DNA of 64,000 bases from Brevibacterium senegalense (lineage in GTDB: Bacteria; Actinomycetota; Actinomycetes; Actinomycetales; Brevibacteriaceae), in assembly GCF_000285835.1 (NCBI RefSeq), contig NZ_HE978603.1:250915-314914 (forward strand), written 5' to 3'. Both the position numbers and the translations under genes were made by a program. Positions 50,547 through 58,891 of the stretch are shown piece after piece (the first letter of the stretch is position 1; each line of letters starts with the position of its first letter). The notes under the pieces are model-generated. The model saw nothing but the letters and a program-made list of their open reading frames with translations. It searched no databases and was not told where the DNA came from.

Positions 50547-53317
50547 CGACGGTGGCCTCGAATCGTGGAGGTCGCCGCGCTAGCGGAGAGAACCTCGTAC
50601 GCCTCGAACAGGAGCCGCTGCCGTTCGACCAACCCTGGGTTTCGACTCACCGCACCGAAGGCTTCGTCGACAAGCACGTCGACTCGGTCATGGGCGCTTC
50701 GTAGGTCAGCGGGCATGGCCTCGGGTCGGTACAGCTCGGCAAGCGTCCGGTCCTCGTGGGCGTCGCGGGCGAGTTCGATGGCCTTGCCGCCTTGGATGAT
50801 CGCCTCTCGTGCGTCGGGTTCGAGTTTAGGGATGGGGAGGTTGTTCCAGACGATCGTGTTGGAGAAGCGGAGGCGTGACTCTAGTCTTCCGCCGACCGTG
50901 GCCTGCCAGGCCATGAACATCGCTGAGGAGATGAGAGGGAAGAGGATCCCGTCTGGATCGCCAGCGGTGAACGCGGCGTTGCTGGTGATCGTGCTGGGGT
51001 CGACCCTGCGCACGGGGTAGTACTCCCGCTGCTCGCTGGAAACGCCGGGGATGACGAGGTACGGCTTCTCGTAGAGGGCCGGGCGTTGACCGAACAGGTG
51101 TGGAGTCTCAGCCATCTTGCGCGTGCTGGACGCCGTGCTCTTCAACCTGAACTGGCGCACCGCCTCCACCCTCTCCGAGAGGATACTGCTGCGCTCAAGG
51201 TCATCTTGGTCAAGGTCTGTGAGCCACAGGCACCAACGTTCCTTCCCGCGCAGCAACTCCTCCGCGCCGATAAAGGGCCTCAGGTACTTGCGAGCAACAG
51301 GGTCGCTGTGAACCTCGTCGTACTCGTCGGGCAGGACGACGAGGTTGCCGTCGTCGCGGGGCATGTTTCCGAACGTAGCTTCGGGGAGATCTGGGACAAG
51401 GGGTTTGGAGCGCTTGGTGATGAAGACGTTGGGGCCCTCGACCAGGTAGGCGTTGATCGTGCTGACCTGACGCTCGGTCGTTGTGCCATCCAGGGCGTAG
51501 TCGAACAGTCTTGGTTTGGCCCTTCCCAGATCTTTCGTGAAGCCGACGATGACACAGTGAACTGCTGCCTTCCCGACCGCCTCGGACGTCCACGGGAAGG
51601 TGCGGTGGGCGAACTTGATCTTCCAGCCGGCGTCGAAGATCGGCCCGAACAGGTGCGGGACCGGGTCGCCTTGCGTCACAGAGTTCGTGGTGACGAACGC
51701 GAAGAGACCGTCGCGGCCATGGAAGTAGCGCAGTGCCTGGGCGTGCCACCCGGTGACGTAGTCGAGACGGCTGATGTCGTCCTTCCCCCAAGCTTGGCGT
51801 AGATCTTCGGCCTGTTCCTCGGTGCGTGTGGCATGCCCGAGAAAGGGCGGGTTACCGGCGATTACCACGTCTCCCTCAGGGGGGCATACGTTGGCCCAGT
51901 CCTTCCGCAAGGCGTTACCGACGGCGATCGTGGCCTGCTCCTGGATGGGTAGCCGATCCGGGGCGTGGCCGAGGGATGCGGTGAGTTTGAGGTCGCACTG
52001 CCTGTCGACAAGGAACATCGCGGTCTCGGCGATACGGGCGGGCCACTCGTCGATCTCGATGCCGTAGAAACGGTCCAAGGAGACCTTCAGGCCCACGTTG
52101 GCCAGGAGCATCGGGTTGTCCCCGGTGATCTCCTGGAGGCGTTCCATGATCGCCAGCTCGAGGTCGCGTAGCTCGCGGTACGCGACGATGATGAAGTTTC
52201 CGCATCCGCAGGCGGGGTCCAGGTACCTGATTCGGCCGAGTTTCTCTCGGAGCTTGCGGAGCCGGTCGGCCTCGTACTTGCCCAGCGTTCGGACGTGCTC
52301 GAACTCGGCGCGGAGGTCGTCCAGGAAGAGTGGGTTGAGGGTCTTGAGGATGTTCTCCTCGGAGGTGTAGTGCTCCCCGAGCTGCCGGCGGGTCTCTGCG
52401 TCGCGGACGGACTGGAACATAGAGCCGAAGATGGCAGGGCTGATACTGGCCCAGTCGCGGTCGCATGCTTCCAGCACGGTGGTACGAAACTCCGCGTTGA
52501 GCACGGGGAGGGTGACTCGCTCGGTAAAGATGCGCCCGTTGACGTAGCGGAATCCCCTGAGGCCAGCTGGCGTGGTGTCACGTTGGTCGTCGGGGGTGTC
52601 GAGGTAGGTGAACAGGGCGCTGAGCTGGGCTCCGATGTCGGAGCCGTCAGGCTGGGTGTGGTCACGGATGAAGGTGCTGAAGAGGTCGGGTTCCCACATG
52701 TCGGTGTCGTCGCCGAACATGAGGAAGAGGATGCGGGCGAGGGTGACGGAGATCTCGTGGTCTCGCTCGGTCCGGAGTGTGGTCTTGGGGTAGGCCTTCT
52801 CCATGGCTGCGTAGAGACGGGCCATGAGTTTGGAGGCGTGCTTGGTCTCGTTCTTTACCTCGACGTCGAAAGCCTGACGGACCTTGGCCAGGACGGCGTT
52901 GCTGTCCAGGATCACGTCGTAGGGAAGACGAATGACGTCGAGCTTCTCGGCGAACCGGGGGTCCGCGTCCCCGTTGCGGTGTCTGTGCCGGCTCAGCCTT
53001 GTTGTGGTGGTGCTGCCGGCTGCTCGCCTCACGGGCCAGCGCCACACCTGCTCGGTGTCGTCGTGGAAGATCAGGATGCGGTCGGTGCTGGTCTTAGCCA
53101 GGTGCTGGTCGAGGGCGGCTTCGAGTTTTGAGTCGGGCTGCTCGTTGACGACCCAGACGCGCAGGCCCTTGTGCGAGGAGACGTTGGTGGCTGTGACCTC
53201 ATGGCCCTCGTGCTCGACCGTGACCGGTGGCTGGTCGGGCCGGGACCAGTTCAGGTCCTGGATGAACAGCCTCTGGTAGTCACGCTGTTCGGCGCGTTCG
53301 ATCAGCGAGGTGGTCAT
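50543..53317 (-). CDS. MmeI-like class I DNA methyltransferase
   Basis: The 924-residue adenine-type methyltransferase resembles the MmeI/Type IIL group. A 160-residue N-terminal domain (RDYQRLFIQDLNWSRPD) lacks an evident PD-ExK nuclease. A helical spacer (160-345) has ARILFLMFGDDTDMW and GEHYTSEENILKTLNPLF. The SAM site is YLDPACGCGNFIIVAY (365-380), and GIEIDEWPARIAETAMFLVD (419-438) and AGNPPFLG (487-494, motif IV NPPF) complete the core. About residues 650-850 should be target recognition. ATG 53317 overlaps the helicase stop. It likely marks self DNA, while the helicase protein with its PLD domain supplies cutting or translocation. Confidence 0.85.
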   Translation of the reverse strand: MTTSLIERAEQRDYQRLFIQDLNWSRPDQPPVTVEHEGHEVTATNVSSHKGLRVWVVNEQPDSKLEAALDQHLAKTSTDRILIFHDDTEQVWRWPVRRAAGSTTTTRLSRHRHRNGDADPRFAEKLDVIRLPYDVILDSNAVLAKVRQAFDVEVKNETKHASKLMARLYAAMEKAYPKTTLRTERDHEISVTLARILFLMFGDDTDMWEPDLFSTFIRDHTQPDGSDIGAQLSALFTYLDTPDDQRDTTPAGLRGFRYVNGRIFTERVTLPVLNAEFRTTVLEACDRDWASISPAIFGSMFQSVRDAETRRQLGEHYTSEENILKTLNPLFLDDLRAEFEHVRTLGKYEADRLRKLREKLGRIRYLDPACGCGNFIIVAYRELRDLELAIMERLQEITGDNPMLLANVGLKVSLDRFYGIEIDEWPARIAETAMFLVDRQCDLKLTASLGHAPDRLPIQEQATIAVGNALRKDWANVCPPEGDVVIAGNPPFLGHATRTEEQAEDLRQAWGKDDISRLDYVTGWHAQALRYFHGRDGLFAFVTTNSVTQGDPVPHLFGPIFDAGWKIKFAHRTFPWTSEAVGKAAVHCVIVGFTKDLGRAKPRLFDYALDGTTTERQVSTINAYLVEGPNVFITKRSKPLVPDLPEATFGNMPRDDGNLVVLPDEYDEVHSDPVARKYLRPFIGAEELLRGKERWCLWLTDLDQDDLERSSILSERVEAVRQFRLKSTASSTRKMAETPHLFGQRPALYEKPYLVIPGVSSEQREYYPVRRVDPSTITSNAAFTAGDPDGILFPLISSAMFMAWQATVGGRLESRLRFSNTIVWNNLPIPKLEPDAREAIIQGGKAIELARDAHEDRTLAELYRPEAMPADLRSAHDRVDVLVDEAFGAVSRNPGLVERQRLLFEAYEVLSASAATSTIRGHRR

Positions 53318-56300
53318 GAGTCGGTCACTCCTAGCGAGCAGACGATCTTGATGGTGTCGGTGTCGGTGGCCCCGATGACGAGCCTGTCCTCGTCGTGAAG
53401 CTGGTTGATCAGGTCGGCAAGGTCGTCCAGGCTGTACTTGTTGCGCCTCGCCTGACTCAGCCGCATGTTTGCGTGCTCGGTCAGAGGCCGGGCGTGCAGG
53501 GCGTCCAGCGCGACGGAGGCCTTGTCCCCGAAGACGGTCCCTCCAAGGCGCAGCCAGGCCCACTTGCGCACACCCTTGAGGTTGCCCGCGGCGATCGTCT
53601 CGGTCTTCAACGGCCCCTGGACCAGGGCGGTCTCCCGGTCGAAGTGGTCCGGGCGTAGCGGCGCGGTAGGGGTTGTCGGTTCGGCCCGGAAGATACGCAA
53701 CGCCTCCAACGGGGTGAGGATCCGCTCTTGGACACCGTGGTCAGTGACCGTCGCGGTGGCGAACGCGTCGACGCCAGAACCCGTGGAGATGTAGCAGGTG
53801 ACACCACCATGGCTCTCGTCCATGTACTGGTCGCGGGTGGAGTGGACCATGTCCTGCAGTTTGAGCACCTTGGCCGTGACCTGTGGGTGCTTGTCCTGGG
53901 CGTTGGACCAGACCAGCCAGGCTTCGCTGACCGAGTCGACCTCGGCCTCATCGTCGCTGTCGTCCTCGCTGACCTTGCCCTTGTAGAGGTCATCGAGGAT
54001 CTTGATCTCCTTGTCGCCCCCGAAGAACTTCTCGTCCGAGCCGAACGCCTCGGCAGAGGCACCGAGCCGTGACTTGATGCGCTGCCTCAGCTGGATCTGC
54101 TCCTCGATGTTCTCGTGCGTGATCAGGTAGAGGTTGACGGTGTCGGACTTCTGCCCGATGCGGTCGACACGACCGGCGCGCTGGATGATCCGGATGATGG
54201 CCCAGGGCAGGTCGTAGTTCACGATGATGTGGCTGTCCTGCAGGTTCTGGCCCTCGGAGAGCACGTCGGTAGCGACGAGCACGTCGATGGGCTGCTCGAC
54301 CTGGACCGGGACGCTTGGGTCTTCCGAGGGAAGCCGGTTGGAGTTCGGGGAGAACCGGCGCGCGAGCTCGGCAGGGTTGTCCGTGTCGCCGGTGGCTAGG
54401 CCCACGTTCTCGATGCCGGCTTCGGCCAGTGCCTTGGCGATGTAGTCGGCGGTGTCGCTGTACTCGGTGAAGACCAGGACCTTCTCCCCGGGGTGCTCGT
54501 TGGTGAGCAGGTCGACCAGCACGTTGATCTTAGAGTCCCGGGTGGGATCCCAGTCCCCGAACCGTTCCAGCAGCCACGTGATCGTCTCGTTGTCCTTGAC
54601 CAGGTCGTGGCGCAGGGTGGGCTTGAAAACGGTCGCGTTGACCCACTTGGTCTTGGCCGGCAGGGACTCCACGAGGCTCTTGTACCGGGTCTCGATGCTG
54701 CCGTGCAGGCTGCCGTCGGTCTCGAAGTCCTCGTCGGTGACGTTGATCTGCTTGTCGGTGAACGACCCCAGCGGGATCCGCAGCTGGTTGTCGATCGCGT
54801 GGATGAACAGCTCGTTGCGGGCCCGCTGTCGCTGCAGAGACAGGATGAAGGAGTACCCGGAGGAGGACAGACGCTTGAACAGCCCGATCCGCACAAAGCC
54901 GCTGACGTTGCCCCGGCCGGAGCGGATGTCGTCGAGGTTCTTGGTGTCCTCCTCGGTGTGCGCAGCCTTGGGGTTGTCGTAGTCGGCGAGCCGGTACCGG
55001 GGGAGGAGCAGGTCGCGGACGGCGTCCAGGGTGGTCTCGTCCTCCATCAGCGCCGCGGGGTCATCCTCGGCGAACTGGTGGCTGACGGGGGTGGACACGC
55101 GGGTGGGGAAGTGGAACCTCTGCCCGTTGGCGAACTGCAGGTACTCCCGCTCGACGGGGGTTCCGTCCGGGCCCGGGACGGTCTCCTTTTTGGCGGTGCG
55201 CTTGATGAAGGAACGCGTGCGGCGCACGAGGTGGTCGCTCATCAGGCGTTTCCAGTCTTCGGGCTCCTCGGACTTGCGGAACGCGGTGAGGGTGTTGATC
55301 TTCCCGTCGACCTTGGTCCGCAGGTTCGGGTCCTTGCGCAGCGCCTCGGTCGGGACGATGCCCAGGTCGTCGTCCTCGTCGATGTACAGGCCGATCTGGT
55401 TGGCTACGTCGGTGAACGCCAGGTTGTATGGGGTGGCGGTCAGCAGGAGGACCTTGGAGCTGTTGGCGCGGATGTACTGGTGGATCGCGTCGTAGGCGAT
55501 GGTGGAGTTGCTCCGCAGGTTGTGCGATTCGTCGCAGATGACCAGGTTGAACCGCTTGAGCTCGGGCAGGACCTTGTCGGCCATGGAGTAGGGCACGACT
55601 CGCCCGTTGATGTCGTACTCGTCGAGGTGCTTCTCCCACATCGGCTGGAGGTTCTTCGGGCACAGCACGAGGGTGGAGTAGTCCTCGGCGGCCTGCAGCA
55701 TCAGTGCGGTCGCCACCGCTGTCAGCGTCTTGCCCAGACCGACGACGTCACCGAGCATGGTGCCGCCGCGGCGCACGATCCTTCTCGAAAGGGTCCGCAC
55801 GGCGCTCTCCTGGTAGTCCAGCAGCAGGTCGCTCATCGACTTCGGCAGCACGTAGCCCATCCCGTCCCGGGCGTCCTGGGACAGCGAGTGGCAGACCTTG
55901 AGGTACACCTCGAACGGAGTCGCCTGGTCCTCGTCCGCCCACGAGTTCGCGATCAGGTCGATGATCTCGGCCGTGATGTCGAGAGAGAACGAGTCTTGCC
56001 AGCGCTCTTCGAACCAGGCAGCGAGCTTGTCGGTGGCATCGGAGTCCTGCACATCGATGTTCAGCTCGAGGTTGCGGTTGAGCCCAGCGCCGGTGAGGTT
56101 GGAGGAGCCCACGTAGCCCCACCTCGAGCCGTGCTTCTTGTCGGGTGCGTGGAAGATGTACGTCTTGCCATGCAGGGGCTTCTCGGTGAACACCTTCATC
56201 GCCACCAGGCCCTGCTCCAGCTGGCGCTTCAGGGTCTGCAGCGTCTGCTGTCCCTCGCGCGTCGCCAGGCCACGCATCAGCTGCGTGCGTAGATGGGCGA

Positions 56301-56616
56301 CCAGCTGGTCACGGCGGGCGATCGCCCGCTCCCGGTCATGAACATCTGACCCGTACTCAGGAGGTTGAACGTCGTCCTGGAGCATGTCGAGAAGCTGCTG
56401 CGAGTCGGCCGGGGCGACCATGCCAACCAGGACCCGCGCGGCCGGGGGGCCGCCCTCGCTCACAGTCTTGGTATCCACGACATCGGCCATGTTCGACCAT
56501 CCGCGCAGGTCGATGTACCCGGTCGCCACGTCCACGGTGTCGAAATCGTCCATGGAGTCCCGCAGCGCGGGGCCGAGGCGGGTTGCGTCGGTCAGGTTGT
56601 CGAAGATGTTGGGCAC
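53314..56616 (-). CDS. PLD-domain SNF2/RapA-type helicase
   Basis: The 1100-residue protein has an N-terminal phospholipase-D-like nuclease domain with HGK (149-151) and GSSNLTGAGLNRNLE (170-184); the last Asp of HKD is not evident. A superfamily 2 helicase follows: GDVVGLGKT (289-297, Walker A), CDESHNLR (361-368), LLLTATPYNLAFTD, and in the second lobe KVLVFTEYSDTADYIAKAL, ATDVLSEGQNLQ and IQRAGRVDRIGQ. The C-terminal 250 residues are unassigned. The GTG start at 56616 overlaps the previous stop by one base with GAGGGGA before it. It is the motor and possible nuclease of the cargo defence system. Confidence 0.88.
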   Translation of the reverse strand: MPNIFDNLTDATRLGPALRDSMDDFDTVDVATGYIDLRGWSNMADVVDTKTVSEGGPPAARVLVGMVAPADSQQLLDMLQDDVQPPEYGSDVHDRERAIARRDQLVAHLRTQLMRGLATREGQQTLQTLKRQLEQGLVAMKVFTEKPLHGKTYIFHAPDKKHGSRWGYVGSSNLTGAGLNRNLELNIDVQDSDATDKLAAWFEERWQDSFSLDITAEIIDLIANSWADEDQATPFEVYLKVCHSLSQDARDGMGYVLPKSMSDLLLDYQESAVRTLSRRIVRRGGTMLGDVVGLGKTLTAVATALMLQAAEDYSTLVLCPKNLQPMWEKHLDEYDINGRVVPYSMADKVLPELKRFNLVICDESHNLRSNSTIAYDAIHQYIRANSSKVLLLTATPYNLAFTDVANQIGLYIDEDDDLGIVPTEALRKDPNLRTKVDGKINTLTAFRKSEEPEDWKRLMSDHLVRRTRSFIKRTAKKETVPGPDGTPVEREYLQFANGQRFHFPTRVSTPVSHQFAEDDPAALMEDETTLDAVRDLLLPRYRLADYDNPKAAHTEEDTKNLDDIRSGRGNVSGFVRIGLFKRLSSSGYSFILSLQRQRARNELFIHAIDNQLRIPLGSFTDKQINVTDEDFETDGSLHGSIETRYKSLVESLPAKTKWVNATVFKPTLRHDLVKDNETITWLLERFGDWDPTRDSKINVLVDLLTNEHPGEKVLVFTEYSDTADYIAKALAEAGIENVGLATGDTDNPAELARRFSPNSNRLPSEDPSVPVQVEQPIDVLVATDVLSEGQNLQDSHIIVNYDLPWAIIRIIQRAGRVDRIGQKSDTVNLYLITHENIEEQIQLRQRIKSRLGASAEAFGSDEKFFGGDKEIKILDDLYKGKVSEDDSDDEAEVDSVSEAWLVWSNAQDKHPQVTAKVLKLQDMVHSTRDQYMDESHGGVTCYISTGSGVDAFATATVTDHGVQERILTPLEALRIFRAEPTTPTAPLRPDHFDRETALVQGPLKTETIAAGNLKGVRKWAWLRLGGTVFGDKASVALDALHARPLTEHANMRLSQARRNKYSLDDLADLINQLHDEDRLVIGATDTDTIKIVCSLGVTDS

Positions 56617-57047
56617 TACTGGTTCCCCTCGGTCGGCGGATCGGTCTGGTCAGGTACCGGACGAAGCCGGGGTGAGCCGGCCACGATCGGTGGTTTCGAA
56701 GGGCGAGCGGCCTCGAGGGCCTCGACCGCGATGTGCTGCTCGAGCATCGCGATAGTCCCCTTCGTTGTCCGAAGCTGTTCACGCAGGCGGCGGTTCTCAC
56801 TCGTCAGGGTCTCGACGCGTTCCTTGAGCACCCTGACGGGTTCGGGGTCGGTGCCGTGAGCAGCGACCCGGTCGCGGAACTCGACCTGGAGGTCCTGGTG
56901 CCGGTGCGTGAGGATCCACCGTTTGACTCCGGCCTCCTCAGCGAGGGACTTGATGGTCAGCTTGCCGTCGGAGCGGACCGGCCGACCGTCCAGCAGCCTG
57001 GTAATCGCTTCGCGGATAACGCGCCGTTCTGGCCCGTGCTCGGTCAT
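56616..57047 (-). CDS. TnpC-like small coiled-coil protein
   Basis: The protein has 143 residues. The N-terminal half has a helix-turn-helix look (LTIKSLAEEAGVKRWILTHR); residues 68-105 form a leucine-zipper coiled coil (VRVLKERVETLTSENRRLRE). The tail is Pro-rich. Size, charge and position after the recombinase genes match TnpC of Tn554, an accessory factor that biases insertion orientation. The start overlaps the recombinase stop by four bases. It sits between the recombination module and the cargo and could also regulate the cargo. Confidence 0.7.
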   Translation of the reverse strand: MTEHGPERRVIREAITRLLDGRPVRSDGKLTIKSLAEEAGVKRWILTHRHQDLQVEFRDRVAAHGTDPEPVRVLKERVETLTSENRRLREQLRTTKGTIAMLEQHIAVEALEAARPSKPPIVAGSPRLRPVPDQTDPPTEGNQ

Positions 57048-58891
57048 GGCTGCTCACCACCCGGCGGGTCGTGGGCCGAGACGATGGCTTGTCGCCGGTC
57101 GATCTGGGCGCGGATGCGGTGGCGTAGCGGCTCGGGCGTCGTGGGCGCGGCGAGCTCCTCCTGCAGCGTGACCAGTTCAGCCTGGACAGTGGTGATGTGC
57201 TCGTCGGTGCGGGCGATGTTGGCGCAGCGGTCGTCGCAGGAGGTCAGGTCCGGGGTGACGGACGCGCGAGTGGCGGTGTCCTTGCGACACAGTGCCTTTC
57301 GCGGGTCGAAGCAGCAGGCCAGGGCCTGCTCGGGAGCGTCGTAGACGCGCATGGCCGGGTTCGCCATGAGGGCTGCGGCCTGTTTGGTGGTCAGGGTCAG
57401 GCCTTGGAATCGGTCGCGGTACTCGCTGGCCGCGGCACGGTAGCGGGCAGCGGCGGGGCCGCTGACGTGCGGGTGTTCCTGGAGGTGTTCGACGGCACGG
57501 TGCAGGGAGTCGCTGACGGCGAAGGCTTCTTCCATCGGGAACAGGTCTCGCAGCCCGGTGGAGACCCTGCCTCCGTACCCGTCGGTGGTGGCCGCGTGCA
57601 GGTGCCCGTACTGGACGCCGAGGGCGACCCGGCCCCCGGGGCGGCGGTAGATGAACCACGCCAGGGTCCGGCGCAGCCGCCGCAGGTTGATCGGCCCGTC
57701 GGGATCCTCCGGGATCAGGTCGTGGGGGCGTTCCAGCTCGTTGGCGCGCTGGTTGCACCAACTGGTCAGGTGCTTGATCGCCTCATGGACGCGCCTGGAT
57801 GGCGGTCCGGCAGGATCGAGGATGCCTACGTCCAGGCGGGCTTTGAAGAGAGTGTCGCTGAAGAGCAGGTCATCGGTGTGCAGTCCCTCCATCACGGCGA
57901 TCGCGTCGGCGACAGGTTTGATGGCGACCCAGGGATGCTCTCGTTCGATTCCCTCGGGGAGGCTCCGACCTGCGGCCGCAGCAGCCTTGTAGGTGCGGCC
58001 TCTGATCTCGTAGCCGGTGGCTGACCCGCTAGCGGTGGGTGTGCAGCAACCGCGGCGTAGGCCCAGGACCTCGTCGGCTCGCATCCCGGTCAGGTAGGCC
58101 ACGGTGATCAGGCACGCAGTGCTGACGGCGCGCCGATGCGCATCGACCTGGTTCTGGCTGAGCTCGCCGCTCCACGGCAAGGAGGTAGTACGTCCGGGCC
58201 GGGCAGCGTTCGGGTCCAGACTGATCCGGTGGCGCAGTCGGGGAGCTCCTTCGACTAGGCGCAGGCACCAGATGAGCAGTGCTGACATGGTGGCCGGGTG
58301 GACCGGGATGGACTTGTTCTCCGCGGTCCATTCGCTCTTGCCGATGACCTGCTCCATGCCCTCGCGTTCCCAGAAGGGTTGCACCAGCCGGGCGTTCGGG
58401 CGCATGTAGGGGCTGAGCAGCCACAGCCGGCTGAGCGCAAAGAGCCGTCGGGACTTGGGGTTCTGCCCGACCGGTGTGGCGGCCACCTCGGTGGCGTACT
58501 CGCGCAGGTCCTCCTCGGCGAGCTGGGACAGTTGGGCTGTGCCTCGCGCCGCCAGCCAGTCCAGGAACGGCTGCATGTCGGCCCGCAGGGTCTTCAACGT
58601 GGAAGGGGCCAGCCGGCGGCGGACACTGGCCAGCCGGTCGAGCTGCTCCAACGGGGTGTCCTGGGTCAGGGTCAGGTAGAAGAAGTGCTTGATGTCGTCC
58701 CGGAGGCTGGCCGGACACCGCTCGAAGTCCAGGCGGATCCACCGCGTGGTCGGTCGCGGGCACAACGGGCTCAGGTCCCAGATGTCGTCCCCGAAGACAG
58801 AGCCGCCGGGCACGACGACGGTCCCGGCAGACGGGATCCTGGTGCTTGGGGATGCCGGAAACCCGCCTTCGCGCGCCGCTGGTGTCGTCAT
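57044..58891 (-). CDS. Tyrosine recombinase, TnpB-like
   Basis: The protein has 615 residues. The catalytic core has YLTGMRADEVLGLRRGCC (Arg 271), then LRRLRRTLAWFIYRRPGG and LGVQYGHLHAATTDGYGG in the second half, which supply the later Arg/His and Tyr positions. The C-terminal 90 residues carry Cys-rich segments (ALACCFDPRKALC, TSCDDRCANIARTDEH), a zinc-type finger typical of TnpB of Tn554 and long actinobacterial integrases. Length (about 630) fits TnpB. The ATG overlaps the preceding gene's stop. It acts with the other two recombinase proteins in excision and insertion. Confidence 0.82.
   Translation of the reverse strand: MTTPAAREGGFPASPSTRIPSAGTVVVPGGSVFGDDIWDLSPLCPRPTTRWIRLDFERCPASLRDDIKHFFYLTLTQDTPLEQLDRLASVRRRLAPSTLKTLRADMQPFLDWLAARGTAQLSQLAEEDLREYATEVAATPVGQNPKSRRLFALSRLWLLSPYMRPNARLVQPFWEREGMEQVIGKSEWTAENKSIPVHPATMSALLIWCLRLVEGAPRLRHRISLDPNAARPGRTTSLPWSGELSQNQVDAHRRAVSTACLITVAYLTGMRADEVLGLRRGCCTPTASGSATGYEIRGRTYKAAAAAGRSLPEGIEREHPWVAIKPVADAIAVMEGLHTDDLLFSDTLFKARLDVGILDPAGPPSRRVHEAIKHLTSWCNQRANELERPHDLIPEDPDGPINLRRLRRTLAWFIYRRPGGRVALGVQYGHLHAATTDGYGGRVSTGLRDLFPMEEAFAVSDSLHRAVEHLQEHPHVSGPAAARYRAAASEYRDRFQGLTLTTKQAAALMANPAMRVYDAPEQALACCFDPRKALCRKDTATRASVTPDLTSCDDRCANIARTDEHITTVQAELVTLQEELAAPTTPEPLRHRIRAQIDRRQAIVSAHDPPGGEQP

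Noticed and set aside
54493-56292. 599-codon plus-strand open frame opposite the PLD-SNF2 helicase
   Set aside because: It is the antisense shadow of a high-GC gene. The helicase on the minus strand has clear motifs (GDVVGLGKT, CDESHNLR), while the plus-strand product is Val/Gly/Gln-rich with no recognisable domain and no ribosome site.
49269-56616. DISARM system
   Set aside because: A methyltransferase, a helicase and a PLD domain are present, but no DrmA- or DrmB-like (DUF1998) gene is found and the methyltransferase is MmeI-like. The name would overstate the evidence.
53314-56616. Mokosh type II (helicase-PLD single protein)
   Set aside because: The helicase core is SNF2/RapA-like with the PLD domain at the N-terminus and belongs to an operon with a methyltransferase; Mokosh uses a different (Upf1-like) helicase.
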